Shown: piece by piece, positions 47,750 through 59,608 of the stretch
How positions within the stretch are numbered: position 1 is the first letter of the stretch
How the letters are laid out: each line of letters starts with the position of its first letter
Assembly: GCA_030268105.1 (NCBI GenBank)
Contig: BSDZ01000008.1
Span: forward strand, 4,278,001-4,342,000
Length of the DNA: 64,000 nt
Direction: 5' to 3'
Source: Volvox africanus
Taxonomy: Eukaryota > Chlorophyta > Chlorophyceae > Chlamydomonadales > Volvocaceae
Notes under the pieces: model-generated
Told to the model about the DNA's origin: nothing
What the model saw: only the letters and a program-made list of their open reading frames with translations
The model's database searches: none
Program-made: the position numbers and the translations under genes

Positions 47750-47966
47750 TGACGTAAATTGAGCTGTGTAACCTATCGTGCCTATCGCTCCTGGGCTATT
47801 CCTCGAGCCTTACTCGCACATTCTGTTACATCAACTAAAGATACGTGTGCCCGCTGCACATAAATATGGAAGTCGTGCAGTACCAGTTGTACCGCAAACA
47901 ATTCAAAAGCTCAGCACAGCACAGAGGTCTGACCGATACGGATGTCCTACCGCACTAATTACGACA
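47750..47966 (-). repeat. LTR, 5' end of element
   Basis: 217 bases, partner of the LTR at 44014-44230. Differences are at three single bases only, implying a recent insertion. The element promoter should lie here. Confidence 0.95.
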
Positions 47967-48395
47967 CTGATGGAATGTCCAGGTTATGCTAAAGCGGGTG
48001 CTCATCTTGCTACTTTAGGGTTGGAGCAGGATACTCCGATGCTGCAAACAATGTCGGTGATGGACCAATCGGGCCCTGCCCAAATTAGTCATAGCATTCG
48101 CCTTAGACGGTTGTGGAGTGCGGGGAGGACCTCCTATCATAAATTTTCTTTCTTTCGTCATGAATGTTTGGACCCTCTCATACGTTTTGTTTTCATTTAC
48201 CAACGTTTCTGTTGAAAACGCGGCAGTCCTTGGTTTCGTTTCGTGCGTGTTGCTGTAGCCATGCTTTGAGCGATAGAAGTTGCCCGTGTCCGACCTCGGA
48301 TCCAGGGGTATTGCGGCCTGATGCCGAGCACATCCAGAGCGGTCCTGCACCTGGGCAGACACGGATGTGGGATCCCTGTCCTTCTCACCCGCTTT

Positions 48396-48916
48396 CTACT
48401 GGAAAAGGATCTGCAAGAAGTCGTCTGCATACTGTGCAATCTCATCCAGGTGGTCGTACCATTCATAGGGCCTCACTAACCCGTAATTGATTAGAATGTC
48501 ATCCTGGATATGCACGGTGCTCCATCGTGAAGGCGTACCGCTGGGCGATGGCCGTGGTAGAATAAACCCACTTAGCATATGGCTCCACCTCCCGTACTAG
48601 CCCGGAAACGAGTACCACGAATGGGGAACGTCGCAGGATCTTAAGGATAATATGGACGGGGAAGCTGCCTTTAGGATAATCCCTGCGGTTCTGGATGGCT
48701 GAAAATTCGATGTAGAAGGCACACTAAAAAGCAGGGAACTACATATAGGTGACGTTTGGTGTGGCATTTATCCTCCGTGCATTTCCTTATGGTCGCTCCT
48801 TCCATTACCGTCGAGCCTAACTCCCAGCGATACACTACTGGTTCGTCTGCAACTGGGTTGCAAAACAAGAGCTCATCGTATCCGATAAAGGCTGCTATCA
48901 TAGTAAGGTAGTAAGG
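48396..48916 (-). pseudogene. Gene fragment, unknown, frame disturbed
   Basis: Not recognised. The minus strand reads IAAFIGYDELLFCNPVADEP and VVYRWELGST. A GTAATG donor and a TTTTTAG acceptor then lead to AFYIEFSAIQNRRDYPKG, SFPVHIILKILRRSPFVVLV and REVEPYAKWVYSTTAIAQR. The sense reading then shifts frame near 48510 and continues as DDILINYGLVRPYEWYDHL to a TAG at 48396. Only a 35-base interval with GT and AG ends could mend the frame by splicing, which is unusually short. Either a frameshift or a tiny intron is present. The right-hand LTR ends 430 bases away, so the retrotransposon may have landed near or in this gene. Confidence 0.45.
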
Positions 48917-51889
48917 TTGCACGAAGTATTACTGATGATTACTTATGATTACTTAGGGTTAGAAGTATTACTTATGATTACTTATTTGCTCTTTCACGCC
49001 GCACAACCAAAGCCGATTGCGCTCCCTTCGCTTCTTCCTGATCATCCGGTTGACCCGGCTTGCTTGTTGGGTTTCCACTTGGTTTTCAGCGCCCTCATGT
49101 AGCGTGCCTTCTTGCTTCCCCGTCACCGTATCCTAACCGGATTCTCTATTGGGGCCTTATATGGTTTCACAGCCTCCCCTTTTTTGACTTTCCCTACCCT
49201 TTTTCTGACCCTAATGAAGCGCCGTGTGTGTCTAGCTCCGCAAGTGTTCATGGGGTGATGTGGGACAAGGGGCGCAGCGCCGCCTGCCCCAAACGCTACT
49301 GGGGCTGGTGAGCGATCAGGGCAACGGCAGAAATCACGGTTTGGTTTGCAGAAGGTGTCATACGTGATGGTGCCGTCTCGCAATGGCAGCCACAATAACC
49401 TGCCATCCACTGGGACAGCAGCCGGACATGCGATTGAATATATTTGCCTCACCATTCATTACTGGTCTGCAAGGGATTGCAGGCGGCGGCGGTTGTGACC
49501 CGTGGATTGTTTGGGACAGTCCATCTGCGGAATCGGGCCCACCGTCGGCAGTGGCGGTGGGGGCGGCGCCTGGTCTTGGAGGTCCTACTCTGCCGTCGCG
49601 TCAGCGGCGGCGTTGGTCGGCTAATAAACGTGCCACTCGCGGATGTGCATGCTTGTAGCAATGGCGGTAGCGGTGGCAGTGGCGGTGGCGGCGCACCATT
49701 CTCGTCGCACGGTTGGCTTGAGCTGGAAACCGCGGAGGGGTGCCGTAAAGAGCACAGCCAATCAAGAAAGGTGTACGACACATATATCCATAACGTCATC
49801 GATTGGCGCGGGTGTTGGCGGCATTGGTGGAGGGCCTCTAGCCCCATACCCATGCAGCCATGCATTTCTCGCGACCTCGAGGCCTTAGTAGTAGGCCCAA
49901 GGGGGCCAGTGACCGTGCGCAGGGGAGATATCGTGTGTGTATGCCAATGCGACTCGTGTTAAATGTGAGCAAATCACGCTGTCCCATTAAGATAGGCTGG
50001 TCACGGAGACCATTGCAGCTATCAAATGAATTGTGATGCGCAGACGAGCAGAATAATTGTTACATTGCGTAATGCTGCATCACGTTCGGCACAATGGTGA
50101 TTCGAAGACCGCCAGACAGAAAGTGACAAACCTGCTGTTCAAAGCTGGCACTGGGGGCAGAAGACACACATAGTGGTGGACGACGTCCCCGCATGACTTC
50201 TCAGAACTTAAACCGAAGGCGACACAGAGTTCAAAACGATGTTGAGGTGTAACACACTCAAGCACCGCCTCTGGGAAGGTGGCAAATTCTGAAGAGGATC
50301 TGCCCAAATCAGACGGACAATGTAAGCTAACCTGTCCACGAGAATTAAACCCGGATGCTCATCATCACCGACAATTCCAAAGCCCGCAATCCACACACAA
50401 CAACGTGTTCTAGCACGACTGATTTGGTAGCACATATATGCCCCTGGAGTTCCAGGTTCGTCCCCCACCAAGAGCGGGCCAAAAACCTCACAACAGGTAG
50501 AGGGCATGGGTGCCCCCATGTTGATGGACGGTGAAGGACCCGATTATAGTGACCAGCGAGCTGACCAGGAGCGGAGTTGACGCCTAAGTTGATTCCGCAG
50601 ATTCCTCTGGATGCCGGTGGTGGGTGCTGAACCCGGGAAGAGCACTGAATTCGGAGACCGGATGAGGGTGCCCCGAAATACCGGGGAAGGTAGGGACTGC
50701 CAGGTTAGTGGCCACGGGTGAAGCTGTACCCCCCTATCCCACACACATACACCCACACACACATGAATCCAAAAAAATCACCAATTGACGCAGTCCATAG
50801 CTGACTTGCATAGCAGATGTTCTCGGACGAGGGTAGAGTGGGTGCACATCCTAAGTGCGTCAAACGCCGTACAACAGGAAAGACGGTACACCACAAGGGA
50901 AGACGTATGGTCTTCCAACGGTTGCCCGACACGCCATATCAGGAAAAATACCACGATGCCCTTTATTCCATCCCACAGACCAAAACGAGCTCAGCACACG
51001 CATCACATTAGATAACATGGCATTATAATTTGCAAGGCCTCACAAAAAGAGCAGCAGTGCGTTATATATATATACCCAGCAAGCCCGGGCCTTATATTTC
51101 AAGCAGTAATCCAACTACCCTGAAAGCAGATAGTTCAGCCCCTTGGAATCTCGGAATGCCGGAGCACACGATAATTCCCTGGCACCCGTATCGTATGGTC
51201 CCACCGACGATGCGGTGATACTGATAGTGAGATGCTGTATGTCGTCCCGGGATTTCTATGCACACACCAAACGCACCGTTTCCATTACTTTGGCTGAACC
51301 AAAGTGTGACTGCAACCCGCAGCTTCTTCCAGAGAAGGGGAGCAGCACAGCTCCACACCCCGTCCCGAATATTACAGACGAATCAATACCCGGCAGCGGC
51401 GGCAACGTCCCTTGTGCGTCAGCAGCGATTGTGCGATCCTGACGCCACAGGCACGATATTCGGGCATAGGCAGGAGGGGCCGCCGAGGTGAGAATCGGCA
51501 AATAAACATGGCCAGTGTATAGACGCGGCCACCGTGAGGCAACAGATGATGGTATGGATAAGTCTCCCGCAGGACTGCTCAGACCTTAGCCAAGGCAAGC
51601 ATCAAAGACGCCGCGTACCAGGAGAAAAGGATAAAGGCCTCCGAATGCGCCCTGCACAAATCTCGTTTCCAGTGCACAGGAACACAGCGCCGGCGGCTGT
51701 GGTACAGCAAATAGTAAACGTTCGGCCACCGGCGGCGTGTTCGCTTCCACCAATAATGTGTATATGGCTCCGTGATGTAGAGCTCGATTATTTGTGCAAC
51801 AGGAGAAGCTGCCACTGCGGCCTCCGCCTGGGCAACAATCATGATAGGTGGTCACCCACCAATGAGCCCCACCAAGACCTCGATACATG

Positions 51890-51936
51890 GAGGAGGAGGC
51901 GGAGGAGGCGGAGGAGGCGGAGGAGGCGGAGGAGGA
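51890..51936. repeat. (GGAGGAGGC)n minisatellite
   Basis: About five copies of a 9-base G-rich unit. Confidence 0.9.
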
Positions 51937-52037
51937 CAGAGCGGGGCTTGCACGGGATTTCTTCGGAGGGGGAAGGAGGGCTCTCCCTCGTTTTACCTGC
52001 ATAACGTCCGTACGGCTCGAATCCGAACCTCAAGCTA

Positions 52038-52089
52038 GGGATCATTGGATCTAATCATGTGTTGGGATCATTGGATCTAATCATGTGTT
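52038..52089. repeat. 26-bp perfect tandem duplication
   Basis: Two identical adjacent 26-base units in intergenic DNA. Confidence 0.9.
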
Positions 52090-53749
52090 CTCGCGGGGAG
52101 AAGGGCCGCTATTTGGTATGGCCGGAAAGCGTTTGGTTGAGCGACGTGGTGGAACGGCACAATTTGCCATCAATTTGCCAGCAAAACCGAAATCATCTCC
52201 CTTATGAAAGTAAATTAAAGACAAATGCGCGCAGTTAACGCCGTATATTTAACGCCGTAAAAAAGGCTTCACAATCGGAAAGGCCCAAAACCGTAGTGAG
52301 CTACAACCTCGACCGTGGAACCCCGGCTTCACAAGCGTTTTTGCCCCGACTGCCTGTTATATTCATTCAACATGTGACCTCCAGCCGCCTCTCCTGCAGT
52401 AATCACATTTCTTAACTCCGACAGACAAACACTTCCAGCAGCCAAACAAGCAGGACTTAACATTGCGCATAGCGCGACAGTCCACACAGCATCTACCGCC
52501 TGGCACCTGACGTTCAGGGGTACCTCTCTGGGGTGCTCTCCGTGACGAGAGGCATGCATCAGAAAACGCTTCTGGAAATCCCTCCATCTCCAACAAACAT
52601 GCAATAAGGCCTACGGGCTTTTTAATGTGCCCATTGACCACCTACACACAACTCCTCCCAACTTTTTCACCTAAGCCATATCGCCTTAGGCCGGAGCGGC
52701 CAGGCCGGATATCCCCAGGCAGACGTGGCCTGCTTGGTACGGCACGCCGACACCGATCCGAGACAGTCGCATGCTACATGCATACGACCAAACCCCTAGC
52801 CCAGCCACCAATGCCGGTCTTACGGCACACCTGCGTGCAAAATGCTCGCTGCGTCGCTCCCGTATTGGAATGCATACAGTCGGACATGGACCATCAGCGG
52901 CCCGGGCTTGTTGGGCTGGTATTTTGCCAACAAGCTTGCGCGGCAGGTGTTTCACGGCAGGAGAGCATGAGACGTGGTGAGGGTGTCTTGCTTCTTGTTG
53001 TTGCCATCTCCTTTTCCACACCCTTCCCGCCTGTCCCTAACAAATTAAGAAATTAAGTTATCCTCTCGAAATATAGATATGTTCAACCATAAGCTCCGAA
53101 TGCACGCACGTGTACGCGTATGCGGGACACCTAACAAAGCATGCGTTCGGCTTGCCGGCCCGTGCCGAATCACAAAATCGTGGCCATCGCTGCTTCTGCA
53201 GACGCCCGTAGTGCACTGTCGGTGATGACGGCGGTAGTGATGGCTGTGTAGGCCCATGCATCATGCCAATGAATCCATCCCCTAAAATGCATATACCGTA
53301 ATCAGTCGCCAGAATCATGAATCATGCATTATAAATATGGTCACAAATGCTTTCTTCTCAGACGATACCTGTACAGCTGCAGTAATAGCGAGACCAGCAG
53401 CAGGGGAGCACGGACACGTGACCACATGTCAATTTCTGTACGCCACCACCGCCGCTGCTGCCGCGACTGCCGCGATTTTGGCCACCCGCCCCGCCTGCGC
53501 AACCCTGCTTGGTGCAACGGACCGCATACGACTTTCATAGGGTTTTGGGCAGCTCCTTGCGCGCCTGCAACTGGCAGGTTTTGTACCATCGCGCTGTGAA
53601 GTCGCCGCACCGGGGCCAACAAGCTGGTGGGCACGCCTCACGTCATAATTGCCATGTCGAGAATAAATCGGAGACCAACCATTAAGGTCCGGAAAGGAAC
53701 TACTCGGTGCTGGCCGGCCCACGGGGAATAATGCCCCTACGCCCTAAGG

Positions 53750-56700
53750 TCAGGGGCCTGCCACATCGGCCGCAGCCGCTGAAGGTGGCGCTGCGTGTGT
53801 CGATGCTGTGGCTCTGGGCTGCTGACGGGCGCTGCTGCTGGACCCGCTGCGCTTGGCTTCCAATGCCTTCTCCACGTGGCGCACAAGCTCGTCGGCGGTG
53901 GGACGGGAGGACGGGACGTGGTGCCAACAAGCTTGCGCCAAGGCCCTGCAAGGAATCCGTCGATAACTTAGGCGGTATAGGCTCTGAAAGGGGCTGAAAA
54001 GGTCGGTGCAATCCCCATCCCATCTCCCCGGGATTTTAAGCCTACCCACCTGTAGCTTGACGGCACCCAGGACGGCAGCTGTGGCCGCATGAAACGGTGC
54101 GCCACGGAGTTGGCAATGGCCGAAGCGGACATGTTCTTCTCATATACCTTCATGCCACATAGCACCTGGTAACGGGGACAGGAGGAGCCCCCGCGACACA
54201 CGTCATGAAGGAAATGCGGCGCAACTGTCCACATGGAAAGCGGCAGTTGCAATTATGGATAAATTACTTTATGAGAGCGCTGCGGCAAGCACCCTGTCTC
54301 CCTGTGGTTATGGTGCTCGGCCTGACAATGAAGTGAATTGGTTACAAAGCCGCTTCCCTCCATCCCATTTCCGCACTGTTGCATATGACTTCATTAGCTT
54401 ATGGAGCTATGGGGTTATGACCTACCTGTGGGAACTCCCTGCCAGACAAAATGGCTGGAGCTTTTTTCGGGTTTTCGGGTTTTGGGGTTTAAAACCCTGC
54501 TCGTCCCTGGGTTCCATATGCACCAGGAATCTATCGGGAGAACATCACACGGCTATTCTAGGACATTCCATAAGGTAAGGGTTACACGAGACTGGCTCTA
54601 GAGCGACTAGTGGGTGAACCCGACCGTGCTGCGTGATGTCCATGCGGACACGACGACACGAGGATTCGTCAGCACATTAGGCTCATTTTCCGACAACACT
54701 GATGCGGTGCTGCACTACGCGTCAGCAGCTAGCTGTGCACTCCTGTGGTGGCTAACAAAACCCAACAAAAACAACGCAGTGCGCTGGCAGCGCAGCGCAA
54801 CACAACGCAACGCAACACTGTGTTTGTATTTTAGGATTCGTCTACTGGGAGGTTGATGCGGAATAACGCAGACGGCCATTCACCTGAAACATGAGAATGC
54901 CGAATGCTGGGGCAAGGACGAGGGTGTTGATGCGGGCGGAGCGGCAATCAACAAGCCGTATCCCGGGCAACACGGGCATGGGGAGCAAGAGCACAGTAAA
55001 TCGTAGTCAGGTAAACACGTAGGAAGAGGCGTGTTGTTTTTATTAGTTAATAGATGCAGATATTGTTATTAAGTCCTTGCTGGGTATGAATTGGTGGCAA
55101 GGCTGGATAAACGGAAGAGTCGCTGAGGGAGCGGCAGGGAGCATGCCGATTTGAGCATCGCTGCACCAAGTGGGCGCAGATGGGCACACTGGCACCCCAA
55201 CCAAAACCCAGGATCATGAAAGCCATTTGGGTAAGTTGCACGATTCAGACATTCTCCAGACAAACCCCATATTACTTAGTGCACATCACATGCTTTTTTA
55301 AACATTCCCTTGAAGCGACATGGCGTTGCTGAAACCCCTTCGACAAAGCCCCTTGACAACCCTTCACAATCTCGCATCGTCTACGTGCTGTCGCTCGTTT
55401 CGCTCACCGTATATGTCCACAGCAGCTCCCAGCGCCTTTTGACCTGTGTCACGGCCGCATCACGACACGACACGACACGACACGACACGACATGGAGGCA
55501 GCTCGTAAGGCAGCCGATATTGGCGAGCAGACAGCAACAGACAGACAGACAGCAACAAGGGGACACTCAACATGCCGTGATAGACTCAGAACACACAGGC
55601 GGTGAACTCAAGGCGACAAGCAATGGGCCAGGGATTCGTCGGTCCGTCACGCAGGTAGGGTGGCAGGCATTATACCCAGCTCTTACTCCCTTACGTCATC
55701 ACCCTCAGATCATCATCATCCAAAGCCCGCTCGAGCCCTTCACCGTGCGAAGCCTAACTCCGCCCCTTTCCTCCCCTCTCCGACCTCCACTACCGCTCTT
55801 CCCTCCTCCCCAGCCCCCCGGCTCTTACCCAACAGCACCTCGGGGGCCACGTGGGTGATGGTCCTGAGGGAGGGAGTGCGGGCGGACACAGTCGTACAGC
55901 GCCAATCGGAAATCGCAGCGTGCCATGCAGCTATCATGCACGTAAGACTTGGAGACGTATGGGGCTCACGCAGAAGGTCGCGACTCCACATTCCGCCGAC
56001 CTGAACCTTCTCCCTCCCTTTCCTTTGTCACACCCCATGGTGTCCAGGATCCCCCACCTCACCAGCCGCACCCTGTCACCGCCCTACCCGCTCGCCACCG
56101 CCTCGTCAATGACCAGCTGCCCCTCGTCGTCGTGCGCCATCATCTTGGCCAGCCCGAAGTCGGAGAGCTTGGCGGTGAAGCCCCGGGGGTCCCGGGGGGA
56201 GCTCTTCAGCAACACGTTCTGGGGCTTCAGGTCGCAGTGGACCAGCGCCAGAGAGTGCATGTGACGCAGAGCCAGAGCAATCTCCAAGAGGGTGAGGTAC
56301 ACAGACTGGTGCAGCGCGGGAGGGGGAGGGGGGAAGTTGAATAAACGAGACAAGGACGAGTGGGATGCGAGGAAAGACGCAAAGGGTGAGGGCTGGACAC
56401 GGGACAAGGAAGCTGGGGTCAGAGGAGAGACCGCTAAACCCATCATACCGACTGCGTTGAGAAACATCAGAGAGGGTTCTGAGAACATCGTCAGTTTGGT
56501 TAATACTTCCCCCTCCCCTGACCCCTAGTTTCCAGGACCCTGATCCGGTCCCTTAGGAATTCCATCACGTTCATATCCGCTCAACGTTTTCCGGCCATTC
56601 ATCCAAAAAGCTGTCCCGTTATCCAAGAACGTTCTCCCATGCCTTCCTCACGCAACCTCCTCACCCGCATGTTAATAGCCAGGTATGTCTTCGGCGGGGT

Positions 56701-59550
56701 CGTCGCAGCAACGTTAGATCCCGGGGCCCTCTCTGTGGCAGCGACAGCGGCAATGTCGGGGTGGCCACCCCAAGCGAATGTATGGTAGGATCTCCGCCTC
56801 AACAAACCCAGTAAAGAAAAGACACGCGTTTGGGAGTACTTACGCATAGACTGGTCGGTGCGCACATCAGACGTCACCGCACGAGCCCACTTACTCGGTG
56901 TGACCCCTCTACCTTCCCTTCCTTCCTCAACCCACCAGCTTACACACCCACTTACTCGGTGTGACCCTTTCGATAAATTTGCGGTTGAGAATGGCGTCAC
57001 ACAGGCTGCCACAATCGCCTGGTAGTGCAGGAAGGGGGCAGACCCCAGGGGAAGGCATACACTAACTCTGAAAACATATGGTCAGCAACTGAAGTATGTG
57101 GGTGCATAAAAATTGACTGGTACGGTAATCGTTAAAGTAGAAATTTAATATTAGGCAAAATAATTAAGTCTCCAGTTCGATTCTGGCAATTTGGTGAAGT
57201 TATGGAAAATTATTGGGAATCTTTTGGTGCTTTACATGTGCTGATCGCCTAGAATCCGCCATACCCAGCCGAGCAACTAACCCGCGGAGCCTGTCCTCGG
57301 CCCTCATCCACTTTCCCTTGCTTCTCTTTTCCTTTCCCCTTCTCCTACACGCTTGTGTCCGAGATTCCTATCATCCGTGTCCTTCCTTGTGAGGCAAGTC
57401 ATGAGAATGATTGCACCGCCGCCAGCACGCGCCGGCCCCTGACCTCCGAGACCCTCTTCCAGATCCCTTGCCCTTCAATCCCCATGAGTTTTTACTTACA
57501 GTATTCAAGCACCAGCGCCATTGCGAAGTCCGCTCCTCCTGCAGCATGCGTATGCGGCATGGAGGGCGAAGGAGGAATTAGAGAAGGCGATGGCTCGGGG
57601 AAGGGAAAACGGAAACGCCGTGCCCTACTCAGGCGATACCATCCAGCAGGAAGACAGACGGCCTTCAGCAACCATATCAGAAGGTGAGCCAACCCGTAGA
57701 AAGGCTTAGTGCCCTACATAGTAGGCCTCAATTCAACCGCCCAACAGCAAGCCATGCCCCTTACCCAGCCTACCGTGGCCCTCCTGCCCTGGCGCGGGTG
57801 ACTCCATTAAGGAAGGAGAGTGCACCAACCGGAATGGTCGCGACTCGGTTGGCTGGTCCACAGAATCCAGCGGGTTGAAGTCCTCGGGCTTCTCCAGCCT
57901 TCGTGCAGGACAACGTAACGCAGAGATGATAAAACGGAAGGAGGGGTTATGCAACTGAACTGCGAAATGCGGGCAAAGCCGCGAGTCCCGGGGCGTAAGC
58001 CCAACAGCAGCACACGCTATGCTGCACAATAAACTCGGGCTCCAAGCCACCGCCCAGGAGGGGGAGCGGAAAGTAGGCGAGATCTGAACAGAGTGATGCG
58101 CTCCTTTCCCACAATCGTAACAAATCGGAAGCGGGTCTCGAAATCTCCATCTCCCCCTCAACAGCTACCACCCAACTCCGGCACCGGCCATCAGCATCCC
58201 CCTCCTTACCTGACATCCATGAAGTAGGCGGGAACCTGCAGCCGTGGGTTTGTGGACGGGAGGTCGGCGTCACCCCCAACAGCAGTGGATATGGCGCGTA
58301 GCAGGACAGAAAGGACAGCCATGGCAAGGGATGCGGGTGCGAGGCCGGCGCAGCTCTCTCAGTCATCTTAACAACTCGAAGTATGCAAAGAGTCCGAGTC
58401 AATCGGCCGTATGACTGCTGATAGACTCTATCGGATAGGAAAGGGATGGAGCTGATTGCGGTTTGCATGCTTGCCAGGACTTGGTTGACAGCAAGCCGTG
58501 GGATACTCTTCATCGGGATCAGGCTCAGGGTTTATCACGTGAGGCCAGCACATGAGGCCATTCCGCACCTGAACGATGTTGATGTGGCTCATGGACACCG
58601 AGGCGACGAGCTCGATTGCGTCGTGCAGATTCTGTTTGTGGAGCCCCAGGCCGTGGCTTGAGGCCAGCAGATTCGAGGAGCTATGCACTCCGGCCAGCCG
58701 GGACTGTTTGATGATCTTCACAGCCACCTCGGTGCCATGGAAGGTGCCCCTGTGGGACGGACCATTGTCACCTCAAGGCGGTGGCAGAAGTCTTGCTAGG
58801 CCAGGAGGTGAGAGAGTGGTTGCATCTTGCACGCAGTAGGCCGGTCGGCAAGTATATCTGTGCGGTAAAGCTGAGAGGAAGTCAACACGGGCCTGCAACG
58901 CAGCCTGCTCTTGGAGGCGCTCTCCTGCTGTAAAGCGTCCAATATACATGAAGAATCAAGGAATCCGCATTTGACCATCAGAGGATCCCGATATGACCGG
59001 ATTACACCTATGGAGGCCACATGGAACACATATAGCTATTCCAAGCCGACACGAGGCCCCCCACCCCGGCACCTACCTGTACACCGTACCGTACCCTGGG
59101 ATCACGAGGGTTTCGGATAACACGCATCAAGGGAATGGGGAGGGGGACGGTCAGTGAGCGAGGCTTTGTCGCATTCGACAGCTTGGGTGAACGATTCCTT
59201 TGCGCAATCTTCCCAAGCCCGACGGCTGGGAACGTGACCTTAACCGCAGTTAGGGCTTCCCACATTATGTCGGTAGTCGCACAGACGCCCATCCTTCTTC
59301 TCCCAGCTCAACCATGGACTCAACCGTCAAGGCTCAACCCCTGCCCCCATAATACCGGAGGGGGAACCGTGGAGAGTTTCTTTGCTCAATATCCAGGGGG
59401 GTTATTCAGGGAACTTCACGGGCAAAAGCAAAGCCTCCTTCTTGAAAATGGTGTTTTACTAACATCTGCTATAATAATTGGTGCACTACATTCCAGAGAC
59501 GTTCCTGTGAACAGCCCCTTCTAATCCTGGGCTATCAATATGCAACAGAC

Positions 59551-59608
<58 letters not shown>

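Larger units (their letters stand above)
44014..47966 (-). mobile_element. Ty1/copia LTR retrotransposon, Osser-like, internally deleted
   Basis: A 3.95-kb element on the minus strand. LTRs of 217 bases at both ends start TG and end CA in element orientation and differ at three positions. A 5-base direct repeat, CTGAT, flanks it (44009-44013 and 47967-47971). Order inside, in element sense: LTR, tRNA-like primer site, gag with two CCHC knuckles, protease, GAG-pre-integrase domain, then a deletion that removes the integrase core and the first part of reverse transcriptase, then the RT end, RNase H and LTR. Gag-protease-integrase-RT-RNase H is copia order. It resembles Osser of Volvox. It can no longer make its own integrase or full RT and could move only with help in trans. 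Confidence 0.93.
48917..53749. other. Mostly non-coding stretch, a few doubtful exons
   Basis: Minus-strand segments around 51120-51290 (HYQYHRIVGGTIRYGCQGII) and 50340-50450 (CCVWIAGFGIVGDDEHPGLI) look protein-like but could not be joined or named. They may be upstream exons of the fragment at 48396-48916. A Cys-rich minus frame at 52363-52641 is discussed as a finding. The rest shows only short frames and simple repeats. Confidence 0.35.
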
